Source: Fulvimonas sp. R45 (GTDB lineage Bacteria; Pseudomonadota; Gammaproteobacteria; Xanthomonadales; Rhodanobacteraceae). Taken from it: 64,000 bases of DNA. Shown one piece after another: positions 44,459 to 52,286 of the stretch (its first letter is position 1; each line of letters opens with the position of its first letter). The stretch covers positions 1-64,000 of the forward strand of contig NZ_JASERU010000008.1 of the NCBI RefSeq assembly GCF_030504985.1, read 5' to 3'. The position numbers and the translations under genes are program-made. Under the pieces are notes generated by a model that saw only the letters and a program-made list of their open reading frames with translations, made no database searches and was not told the DNA's origin.

Positions 44459-45304
44459 ATGACCGAGCCTGCCATGCCCAATCAGGCCACGCCCGACGAT
44501 CGCGTCCTGGTGCGCATCCGTGGCCTGACCACGGTGCTCAACGGGAAGAAGGTGTTCGACGCGCTGGACCTGGACATCCCGCGCGGCAAGGTCACCGCCA
44601 TCATGGGCCCCAGCGGCACCGGCAAGACCACCCTGCTCAAGCACATCACCGGGCAGATGTACGGCGACGCCGGCGAGGTGTGGGTGGACGGCCGGGACGT
44701 GCCCAGGCTCGACCGCGAAGCGCTCTACACGCTGCGCGAGCGCATCGGCTACCTGTTCCAGAACTCGGCCCTGCTGACCGACTTCGACGTGTTCGAGAAC
44801 GTGGCCTTCCCGCTGCGCCAGCACACGAAGCTGCCCGAGGTGCTGATCCGCAACATCGTGCTGACCAAGTTGCAGGCGGTGGGCCTGCGCGGCGCGGCCG
44901 CGCTGATGCCCAGCGAGCTGTCCGGCGGCATGGCGCGGCGCGTGGCGCTGGCGCGGGCGATCGTGTTCGACCCGATGCTGATCCTGTACGACGAGCCCTT
45001 CGTGGGCCTGGACCCGATCGCGCTGAACCAGGTGCTGAAGCTGATCCGCACGCTCAACGAGACGCTGGGCATCACCAGCGTGCTGGTGGCGCACGAACTG
45101 GAGGCGATCAAGCAGGTGGCCGACCACATCTACCTGATCGCCAACGGCAAGGTGGTGGCGCAGGGCGATCCGAAGACCATCGCCGACGACGGCTCGCCGT
45201 GGACGCGGCAGTTCTTCGGCGGCGAGGCGGACGGCCCGGTGCCGTTCCAGTACCCGGCCGGCGACTATGCCGAGGCGCTGGGCTTCAAGCGGAGCAGGGG
45301 ATGA
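44459..45304 (+). CDS. mlaF: MlaF, ATP-binding subunit of phospholipid ABC transporter
   Basis: MlaF drives the inner-membrane MlaFEDB complex that moves phospholipid between the membranes and keeps outer-membrane asymmetry. The 281-residue ATPase has Walker A GPSGTGKTTL, the signature ELSGGMARRVALARAI and Walker B MLILYDEPFVGLDP. It heads the mlaFEDCB operon and its stop overlaps mlaE by four bases. The start is at ATG 44459; ATG 44474 is a second option. Confidence 0.94.
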   Translation: MTEPAMPNQATPDDRVLVRIRGLTTVLNGKKVFDALDLDIPRGKVTAIMGPSGTGKTTLLKHITGQMYGDAGEVWVDGRDVPRLDREALYTLRERIGYLFQNSALLTDFDVFENVAFPLRQHTKLPEVLIRNIVLTKLQAVGLRGAAALMPSELSGGMARRVALARAIVFDPMLILYDEPFVGLDPIALNQVLKLIRTLNETLGITSVLVAHELEAIKQVADHIYLIANGKVVAQGDPKTIADDGSPWTRQFFGGEADGPVPFQYPAGDYAEALGFKRSRG

Positions 45305-46074
45305 ACGCGCGCGCCGGCAACGACAACATCGTGGCACGCTCGCTGGAGCAGATCGGCGACTGCGGCCTGTTCCTGCTGCGCGTGCTGGCGGCGATCCCGC
45401 GCAGCCTGCGGCATGCGCGCGAGACGGTGCGCCAGCTGTGGTTCGTCGGCGCGATGAGCCTCACCATCATCATGGTCTGCGGCCTGTTCGTGGGCATGGT
45501 GCTGGGGTTGCAGCTGTACCACGTGCTGTCGATCTTCGGCGGCACCGCGGCCACCGGCACGGTGGTGGCGATCGCGATCTACCGCGAGCTGGGGCCGGTG
45601 GTCACCGCGCTGCTGTTCGCCGGCCGCGCCGGCACCGCGATCACCGCGGAGATCGGCCTGATGCGCGCCACCGACCAGATCGCCGCGATGGAGCTGATGG
45701 CGGTGGACCCGCTGGCCTACGTGGCGGCGCCGCGCTTCCTCGCCGGGCTGATCGCGATGCCGCTGCTGTGCTGCGTGTTCTGCGCGCTGGGCATCTTCGG
45801 CGGGCACCTGGTCGGGGTGAGCTGGCTGGGCATCGACAACGGCACCTTCTGGTCGAACATGACCGCCACCGTGGACGTGTGGCAGGACATCGTCAACGGC
45901 GTGGTCTGGAAGAGCCTGGTGTTCGGCGCGGTGGTCTCGCTGATCGCGGTGTTCCAGGGCTACACCACGCCGCCGACCAGCGAGGGCGTGGCCTACGCCA
46001 CCACCCGCACGGTGGTCGCCTCGTCCATCGCCATCCTGGCGCTGGACTTCGTGCTGACCGCGTTCCTGATGTGA
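45301..46074 (+). CDS. mlaE: MlaE, permease subunit of phospholipid ABC transporter
   Basis: The 257-residue integral membrane protein has about five hydrophobic segments and the family motifs ELGPVVTALLFAGRAGTAITAEIG and RATDQIAAMELMAVDPLAYV in pieces. It dimerises and carries MlaD hexamers on the periplasmic side. It starts with ATG overlapping mlaF; mlaD follows after 40 bases. Confidence 0.95.
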   Translation: MNARAGNDNIVARSLEQIGDCGLFLLRVLAAIPRSLRHARETVRQLWFVGAMSLTIIMVCGLFVGMVLGLQLYHVLSIFGGTAATGTVVAIAIYRELGPVVTALLFAGRAGTAITAEIGLMRATDQIAAMELMAVDPLAYVAAPRFLAGLIAMPLLCCVFCALGIFGGHLVGVSWLGIDNGTFWSNMTATVDVWQDIVNGVVWKSLVFGAVVSLIAVFQGYTTPPTSEGVAYATTRTVVASSIAILALDFVLTAFLM

Positions 46075-46114
46075 TTGTTCCGATGATGACCCGATTCCCG
46101 TTGAGGATGCTGCC

Positions 46115-46975
46115 GTGAGCCAGAGAAAGTTCTATGCCGTCGGCACCGGCCTGTTCATCGTGCTCGGCTTCGCCGCGCTGGCCTACCTGGCGACCCAGAC
46201 CAGCTCGGTGGCGAACCGCCACCAGGGCGCCAGCTATACCGTCGACGCGCAGTTCGAGAACATCGGCCAGCTGAAGGAGCGCGCGCCGGTGAAGGTGGCG
46301 GGCGTGCGCGTGGGGCAGGTGCAATCGATCGCGCTGGAGCCGGGCAAGCCGGTGGCCGACGTGAAGCTGTCGATCGACAGGCGCTACGGCACCATCCCGG
46401 CCGATTCGGTGGCGACGATCTTCACCAGCGGCCTGCTCGGCGACCAGTACGTGGGCATCGAGTACGGCCACGCCAAGAAATACGTGGTCGACGGCGGCAG
46501 GCTGGCGCTGACCCGTTCCAGCCAGCCGCTGGAGGAGATGCTCGGCAAGTTCTTCGGCGCCGGCGGCGCGGCCGACAACATCGGCGGCACCTACCAGGTG
46601 AAGGCGCGCTTCAGCAACGTCGGCACGCTGTCGGTGGGCGCGCCGGTGAAGATGGCCGGCGTGGCGATCGGCCAGGTCGCCTCGGTGCAGGCCGACCCGA
46701 CCAAGCTGGACGCGCTGGTGACCCTGGCGATCGACAAAAAGTACGACCAGATCCCCGACGATTCGGCCGCCGCGGTGTTCACCAGCGGTTTGATCGGCAG
46801 CCAGTACGTTGCGATCCAGCCCGGCGGCTCGCCCGACATGCTGAAGGACGGCGACGAGCTGATCCTCACCCAGTCGGCGATGCAGCTGGAGGACCTGATC
46901 GGCAAGTTCCTGGTCAACGGTACCAACGGCGACAAGTCCAAGGACGCGTCGTCCACTCCCGCCGGCAAGCACTGA
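46115..46975 (+). CDS. mlaD: MlaD with two tandem MCE domains
   Basis: MlaD anchors by one N-terminal helix (about 8-27) and forms a periplasmic ring that passes lipid. Here two MCE domains follow each other at about 41-118 and 160-237: compare APVKVAGVRVGQVQSI with APVKMAGVAIGQVASV, and FTSGLLGDQYVGI with FTSGLIGSQYVAI. E. coli MlaD is 183 residues with one MCE domain, so this 286-residue protein has a clear internal duplication. The start is GTG 46115. Confidence 0.92.
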   Translation: MSQRKFYAVGTGLFIVLGFAALAYLATQTSSVANRHQGASYTVDAQFENIGQLKERAPVKVAGVRVGQVQSIALEPGKPVADVKLSIDRRYGTIPADSVATIFTSGLLGDQYVGIEYGHAKKYVVDGGRLALTRSSQPLEEMLGKFFGAGGAADNIGGTYQVKARFSNVGTLSVGAPVKMAGVAIGQVASVQADPTKLDALVTLAIDKKYDQIPDDSAAAVFTSGLIGSQYVAIQPGGSPDMLKDGDELILTQSAMQLEDLIGKFLVNGTNGDKSKDASSTPAGKH

Positions 46976-47007
46976 GCCGGCTCCCCGAGACACACAAGGA
47001 GTTCCCC

Positions 47008-47682
47008 ATGTTGCGCAGCAGCCTGGTTCTCGCCGTCGCCTTCGCCCTGGGCGGCGCCGTCGTCGCCCCCGCCTTCGCCCAGACCTCCATCCAGGCGCCC
47101 GCCGCGGCGCAGACGCCGGTGCAGGTGGTGCAGGAGATCGCCCACCAGCTCGACACCGCCGTGGCCGGCCACAAGGCCGAGCTGGCGAAGAACAAGGAAA
47201 AGCTGATCTCGGTCATCAACGAGGTCTTCCTGCCGCACTTCGACGTGGACTACGCCTCGATCCTGGTGCTGGGCCAGCATGCCCGCGAGGCCACGCCGGA
47301 ACAGCGCGCGCGCTTCGCCAAGGCGTTCTACGAGTCGATCACCCACCGCTACGCGGAAGGCCTGCTCAACTACACCCAGGGCGCGGTGAAGGTGCTGCCG
47401 TTCAACGGCGACCTCAACGACAAGCGCACCGTGGTGCGCACCCAGGTGGTGATGGGCGACGGCAAGACGGTGTCGGTGGACTACGCCTTCCGCAAGTCGC
47501 GCAGCGGCGACTGGAAGGCCTACGACGTGATCATCGAGGGCATTTCCTACATCACCAACTACCGCAACCAGGTCGACGCGGAGATCCGCAAGGTCGGCCT
47601 GGACCAGCTGATCAAGAACCTCGAGACCCAGGGCGCGCAGGCGCTGAAGTCGATGGAACAGCAGGACGGCAAGGGGCACTGA
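47008..47682 (+). CDS. mlaC: MlaC, periplasmic phospholipid-binding shuttle
   Basis: MlaC ferries phospholipid between MlaA at the outer membrane and MlaFEDB. The 224 residues begin with a signal peptide cut after APAFA (about residue 24). Family motifs include ISVINEVFLPHFDVDYASI and YRNQVDAEIRKVGLDQLIKN. It lies between mlaD and mlaB, with five bases to the latter. Confidence 0.94.
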   Translation: MLRSSLVLAVAFALGGAVVAPAFAQTSIQAPAAAQTPVQVVQEIAHQLDTAVAGHKAELAKNKEKLISVINEVFLPHFDVDYASILVLGQHAREATPEQRARFAKAFYESITHRYAEGLLNYTQGAVKVLPFNGDLNDKRTVVRTQVVMGDGKTVSVDYAFRKSRSGDWKAYDVIIEGISYITNYRNQVDAEIRKVGLDQLIKNLETQGAQALKSMEQQDGKGH

Positions 47683-47687
47683 CCGCG

Positions 47688-47984
47688 ATGGCGCAGGCGT
47701 CCTTCCGGCTGGACGGCGGCGAGCCGGGTACCGTGGCGGTGTCCGGCACGCTCAGCTTCGCCACCGCGGCGGCGGCGTTGGGCGAGTTGAACGCGGCACT
47801 GGCGGGCGGCAGGCACCAGCTCGACCTGGCGGGCGTGTCCGCCTGCGACAGCGCCGGGCTGGCCTGCGTGCTGGCCGTACTGGCCGAGGCAGCGCGCCAC
47901 GGCCGGGCGGTGCGCGTGCTGAACGCGCCCGCGGGCCTGCGCGCGCTGGCCCGGGTGTGCGGCGTGGAGCCGATGCTGGCCTGA
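47688..47984 (+). CDS. mlaB: MlaB, STAS-domain subunit
   Basis: The 98-residue STAS protein binds and stabilises MlaF. It has the domain's core LDLAGVSACDSAGLACVLAV (about 45-64), where the Ser-Ala-Gly turn is conserved, and AAGLRALARVCGVEP-like ending. It closes the operon; a terminator follows 25 bases later. Confidence 0.9.
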   Translation: MAQASFRLDGGEPGTVAVSGTLSFATAAAALGELNAALAGGRHQLDLAGVSACDSAGLACVLAVLAEAARHGRAVRVLNAPAGLRALARVCGVEPMLA

Positions 47985-48009
47985 GCCTGGTTGACGATCG
48001 CCGGATACG

Positions 48010-48036
48010 AAAAACGGGGCCCGTGGCCCCGTTTTT
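48010..48036. terminator. Bidirectional terminator between mlaB and mlaA
   Basis: A stem of about 12 bp (AAAAACGGGGCC with GGCCCCGTTTTT) with a short loop has T runs in both directions. It can end mlaFEDCB on the plus strand and mlaA on the minus strand. Confidence 0.88.
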
Positions 48037-48066
48037 CATGCCGACGACAAGGTTGGCCGGCAGCGG

Positions 48067-48915
48067 TCAGCCGTGCCCCTGCGGCTTGGCGGGCGGGGTG
48101 CCGGAGTCGTGCCGCTGCTCCCACTGGTGCTGCTCGTCCAGCAGCTGGTCGGGGTCGAAGCCCTGCTGGTCCAGGCCCTGCATGCGCTCGATCACGCCGG
48201 CCGGCGGGTTGCCGTCGTACAGCTTGTACAGGCGGTGCTGGCGATAGGCGTCGCGCATGAAGGCGTATGGATCGTAGGCGGACTGCAGGAAGCCTTCCGC
48301 ATCGATCGCCTGGGCGCGCAGCGTGACCAGGTAGAGCAGGCCGGGCGTGTAGTACAGGCCGTGGTGGAACTTGTGGTTGCGGGTCAGGTAGCCGAGCGGG
48401 TCGAAGAAATAGCTGTCCACCGGCAGTCGCCACACGTCGCGCATGGTGGTGGGGCCCACGAACGGCAGCATCAGGAAGTCGCCGTCCGGCACACCCCAGC
48501 GCGCCAGGGTGATGCCGAAGTCGGTGTCGTCGTCGGGGATCCCCATCGCCGTGGCCGGGTCGAAGATGCCGCCGATGCCCAGGGTCAGGTTGACCAGGAA
48601 GCGGCCGGTGCCTTCCAGCGCCTGCCTCGGCCGCGCCTGCAGCAGGTCGTTGGCCACGGTGATCGGCATGCGCAGGTTGGTGAAGAAGTTGCTCACCGAG
48701 CGCCGCACCGGCGGGTTGGTCACCTTGCGGTAGCCCACGGCGACCGGGCGGATCACCGCCTTGTCCATGGTGTCGTTGAAGGTGTAGACCTTGCGGTTGA
48801 ACTTCTGCAGCGGGTCGTCGGTGCGCGGCGGCGCCACCGCGCAGCCGGCCAGCAACAGCACGGCCAGCGCGACGGCGGCGCGGCGGGCGAATCGGAAACG
48901 GGGCGGGGAGGGCAT
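48067..48915 (-). CDS. mlaA: MlaA (VacJ), outer-membrane phospholipid-removing lipoprotein
   Basis: MlaA extracts misplaced phospholipid from the outer leaflet and passes it to MlaC. The 282-residue protein has a lipoprotein signal with lipobox LLAGC and the family core FNRKVYTFNDTMDKAVIRPV, GIGGIFDPATAMGIP and LPFVGPTTMRDVWRLPVDSY. ATG 48915 was chosen so the signal begins directly. It is convergent with mlaFEDCB, so it has its own promoter. Confidence 0.93.
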   Translation of the reverse strand: MPSPPRFRFARRAAVALAVLLLAGCAVAPPRTDDPLQKFNRKVYTFNDTMDKAVIRPVAVGYRKVTNPPVRRSVSNFFTNLRMPITVANDLLQARPRQALEGTGRFLVNLTLGIGGIFDPATAMGIPDDDTDFGITLARWGVPDGDFLMLPFVGPTTMRDVWRLPVDSYFFDPLGYLTRNHKFHHGLYYTPGLLYLVTLRAQAIDAEGFLQSAYDPYAFMRDAYRQHRLYKLYDGNPPAGVIERMQGLDQQGFDPDQLLDEQHQWEQRHDSGTPPAKPQGHG

Positions 48916-49040
48916 CGGCAGGGGCGTCCGCTGCGGGAGGGGAGATGAAAATTGTACTTGCTGGTTCTGTATTCTGCACGACCGGCGTCGCGTCCGCCCC
49001 GGGGGATGGCGGGCGACCGCCCATGATACGGGGCCTCGCA

Positions 49041-49069
49041 TTGCCAGCCAAGCGGCCTCTGGCTACACT
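49041..49069 (+). promoter_or_regulatory. Putative sigma-70 promoter of rpoZ-spoT
   Basis: TTGCCA (49041-49046) and TACACT (49064-49069) are 17 bases apart, 41 bases before the rpoZ ATG. Five of six -35 bases and four of six -10 bases match the consensus. Confidence 0.6.
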
Positions 49070-49109
49070 GTCGGCCCATATAAGTCGCTTTATCCCTTAA
49101 GGATTTCAC

Positions 49110-49400
49110 ATGGCACGCATTACCGTGGAAGACTGCCTCGAGGTGGTCGACAACCGATTCGAGCTGGTCCTGATGGCGACCAAGCGCGCCCGCCAGCTCT
49201 CCAAGGGCGCCGAGCCGGCCGTCAACCCGGACCACGACAAGCCCACCGTGCTGGCCCTGCGCGAGATCGCCGACCGCCGCATCGACCAGGCCACCATCGA
49301 CGAGATCGACAAGGCCGAACGCGAGCGCGCCGAGCGCGAGGCGCTGGAATGGGCCGCGGCCGAGGTGGACGACGACCTTTCCAAGGGCGGCGACGACTGA
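49110..49400 (+). CDS. rpoZ: RNA polymerase omega subunit
   Basis: Omega helps assemble beta-prime and carries one ppGpp site. The 96 residues begin [20 protein letters not shown] and continue [12 protein letters not shown], both strictly conserved. AAGGA stands before the ATG. spoT follows, the usual order; the link between ppGpp synthesis and its target subunit is well known. Confidence 0.97.
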   Translation: MARITVEDCLEVVDNRFELVLMATKRARQLSKGAEPAVNPDHDKPTVLALREIADRRIDQATIDEIDKAERERAEREALEWAAAEVDDDLSKGGDD

Positions 49401-49536
49401 TGGAGGGCGGCGGCTGTCGATGGCGCCGTCGCACCGCCGGCCATGCCGGCAAGCCTGAGCGCGCCCCGTTCGCGGGCGCCTCCCGTCAGCGCCGCCCATG
49501 CCGCGGAGCGGGCGCCTGAGCGGGCCTCGCGTTCCC

Positions 49537-51702
49537 ATGCCGGCGGCCGCGCATCCCGCATCCGTGGATCCGTCCGTGCTGCCCCCCTACGTGCTGGCGC
49601 TGAAGGAACGCCTCGGTTACCTCCCCGAGGCCCAGGTCGCGCGCGTGCTGCGCGCCTACGAGGTGGGCGCGCACGCGCACGAGGGGCAGGCGCGCAAGAG
49701 CGGCGAACCGTACATCACCCACCCGGTCGCCGTGGCCGGCATCCTGGCCGAGCTGGGCCTCGATGCCGAGACCATCATCGCGGCGATCCTGCACGACACG
49801 CTGGAGGACACCGCGCTCAGCCGCAGCGCATTGTCCAGCGAGTTCGGCGAGACCGTGGCCGAGCTGGTCGACGGCGTCACCAAGCTGGACAAGATGCGCT
49901 TCTCCAGCCGCCAGGAGGCCGACGCGGAAAGCTTCCGCAAGATGCTGCTGGCGATGGCGCGCGACCTGCGCGTGATCCTGATCAAGCTGGCCGACCGCCT
50001 GCACAACATGCGCACGCTGGGCGCCAAGGACGCGCCCTCGCGCCGCCGCATCGCGCGCGAGACGCTGGAGATCTACGCGCCGATCGCCCAGCGGCTGGGC
50101 ATGAACAAGTTCAAGGCCGAGCTGCAGGACCTGGGCTTCCGCGCGCTGTATCCCGACCGCTACCGCGTGATCAGCGAGCGCATCCGCGCCGCGCTGGGCA
50201 ACCGCCGCGAGGCGATGGGCAAGATCGAGGCGGCGCTGTCCGCGCGGCTGTCCGCCGAGCACCTCGCCGCGCGGGTGGTCGGCCGCATCAAGTCGCCGTG
50301 GAGCATCTATTCCAAGATGCACGGCGAGCACAAGAGCTTCACCCAGCTGATGGACGTGTACGGCTTCCGCGTGGTGGTCGAGAGCGCGATGAGCTGCTAC
50401 ATGGCGCTGGGCGTGGTGCACGCGCTGTACAAGCCGGTGGACCGGCGCTTCAAGGACTTCATCGCGATCCCCAAGGCGAACGGCTACCAATCGCTGCACA
50501 CCGTGCTGCTGGGGCCGTTCGGCGCGCCGATCGAGGTGCAGATCCGCACCCCCGAGATGGATTCGGTGGCCGAGAGCGGCGTGGCCGCGCACTGGGCCTA
50601 CAAGACCGATTCCGGCCCGGCCAACAGCGCCCAGGCGCGCGCGCGCGAATGGCTGTCCTCGCTGGCCGACAGCTCGGTGCACACCACCTCGTCGTCGGAG
50701 TTCATCGAGAACGTCAAGATCGACCTGTTCCCCGACGAGGTCTACCTGTTCACCCCGCGCGGCGACATCCTGGCGCTGCCGCGCAACGCCACCGCGCTGG
50801 ACTTCGCCTACGCGGTGCACACCGACGTGGGCGACCACGCGGTGGCCGCGCGCGTGGACAAGAAGCTGCTGCCGCTGCGCACGCGGCTGGAGTCCGGCCA
50901 GCTGGTGGAGATCATCACCGCGCCCTCGGCGGTGCCGAACCCGGCCTGGCTGGAGGTCGTGGTGACCGGCAAGGCGCGCACCGCGATCCGCCAGTACCTC
51001 AAGCACCTGCAGCACGAGGACGCGGTGGACTTCGGCCATCGCATGCTCGACCGGGCGCTGGCCGCGCTGGGCACCAGCCTGGAGGTGGTGCCGCCGGCGG
51101 TGCTGGACCGCTTCCTGCAGGAATCCAAGTTCAAGCGGCTGGAGGAACTGCTGGCCGACCTGGCGCTGGGCAACCGCATGCCCGACCAGGTGGCGGCACA
51201 GCTGGTGGCCTCCGGCGGCGAGCGTTCGCGCGGGGCGAAGCCGGCCGCGCGCGCCAGCGAGAAGATCCGCATCACCGGCGCCGAGCGCGGCGTGCTCAGT
51301 TTCGCCAACTGCTGCCACCCGCTGCCGGGCGACGAGATCATCGGCTACCTGTCCTCGGGCAAGGGCATCGTGGTGCACCGCACCGAGTGCCCGAACGTGG
51401 TCGAGCTGCGCAAGTCGCCGGAGCGCTGCGTGGCGATCGAGTGGGACCGCGACGTGCAGGGCGACTACCGCGCCGAGCTGCGCATCGAGGTGATCAACCG
51501 CCCCGGCGTGCTGGCGACCATCGCCGCGGCGATCGCGGCGGCGGACTCCAATATCGAGAACGTGGAATACGTCGAGCGCGACCTCGCCGCCGCCACGCTG
51601 CTGTTCACCATCGAGGTGAAGAACCGCAAGCACCTGGCCGACGTGATGCGCCGCGTGCGCCGTACCGGCGTGGTGAGCGGCGTCTACCGCTATCCGCTGT
51701 AG
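49537..51702 (+). CDS. spoT: Bifunctional (p)ppGpp synthetase/hydrolase
   Basis: The 721-residue RelA/SpoT protein has the HD hydrolase domain (AAILHDTLEDT near residue 85), the synthetase domain (RFKDFIAIPKANGYQSLHT), TGS (IDLFPDEVYLFTPRGD), a Cys/His conserved region (FANCCHPLPGDEI) and a C-terminal ACT domain. The RFKD motif is the basic SpoT/Rel form, as expected for a bifunctional enzyme. The start at ATG 49537 is uncertain; ATG 49498 is in frame. It follows rpoZ. Confidence 0.95.
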   Translation: MPAAAHPASVDPSVLPPYVLALKERLGYLPEAQVARVLRAYEVGAHAHEGQARKSGEPYITHPVAVAGILAELGLDAETIIAAILHDTLEDTALSRSALSSEFGETVAELVDGVTKLDKMRFSSRQEADAESFRKMLLAMARDLRVILIKLADRLHNMRTLGAKDAPSRRRIARETLEIYAPIAQRLGMNKFKAELQDLGFRALYPDRYRVISERIRAALGNRREAMGKIEAALSARLSAEHLAARVVGRIKSPWSIYSKMHGEHKSFTQLMDVYGFRVVVESAMSCYMALGVVHALYKPVDRRFKDFIAIPKANGYQSLHTVLLGPFGAPIEVQIRTPEMDSVAESGVAAHWAYKTDSGPANSAQARAREWLSSLADSSVHTTSSSEFIENVKIDLFPDEVYLFTPRGDILALPRNATALDFAYAVHTDVGDHAVAARVDKKLLPLRTRLESGQLVEIITAPSAVPNPAWLEVVVTGKARTAIRQYLKHLQHEDAVDFGHRMLDRALAALGTSLEVVPPAVLDRFLQESKFKRLEELLADLALGNRMPDQVAAQLVASGGERSRGAKPAARASEKIRITGAERGVLSFANCCHPLPGDEIIGYLSSGKGIVVHRTECPNVVELRKSPERCVAIEWDRDVQGDYRAELRIEVINRPGVLATIAAAIAAADSNIENVEYVERDLAAATLLFTIEVKNRKHLADVMRRVRRTGVVSGVYRYPL

Positions 51703-51801
51703 GGGCGCGCTCCGTCGCGGAAGCCGGCCGGGCCGCGGTGCCGCGGTTTTCGCGCACGGAATGCGCCCCCAAAATCGCTTCTTTCCAACCGAGGTTCCGC
51801 C

Positions 51802-52185
51802 ATGTCCCGCCAGATCATCGCCACCGACCAGGCCCCCGCCGCGATCGGCCCGTATTCGCAGGCCGTGCGCCATGGCGGCACGGTGTACTTCTCCGGCCAG
51901 ATCCCGCTCGACCCGGCCACCGGCCACCTGGTGGAAGGCGACATCGCCATGCAGACGCGGCGCGTGTTCGACAACCTGGTGGCGGTGGCGCAGGCGGCCG
52001 GCGGTTCGCTGGCGCAGTTCGTGCGCGTGGGCATCTACGTCACCGACCTGGCGAACTTCGCCGCGGTGAACGCGGTGATGGCCGAGTATTTCCAGGCGCC
52101 GTACCCGGCGCGGTCCACCATCGAGGTCTCCGCGCTGCCCAAGGGCGCGCAGGTGGAAGTCGACGCGATCATGGTGCTCGACTGA
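51802..52185 (+). CDS. ridA: RidA, enamine/imine deaminase
   Basis: RidA hydrolyses reactive 2-aminoacrylate-type enamines made by pyridoxal enzymes. The 127 residues show [31 protein letters not shown], and the C-terminal [20 protein letters not shown], with the catalytic Arg at the RSTIEV segment. The ribosome site GAGGT precedes the ATG. spoT-ridA-recG is a common order. Confidence 0.96.
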   Translation: MSRQIIATDQAPAAIGPYSQAVRHGGTVYFSGQIPLDPATGHLVEGDIAMQTRRVFDNLVAVAQAAGGSLAQFVRVGIYVTDLANFAAVNAVMAEYFQAPYPARSTIEVSALPKGAQVEVDAIMVLD

Positions 52186-52286
52186 GTCTGCGTATGCGCC
52201 GCGCCGCGGCCTGACCGTGCGGCGCGGCATGCGCCGACGGCGGCGGGCTGCATCGGCCTGCCGCGCTGGGCTACGCTTCGGCTTCC

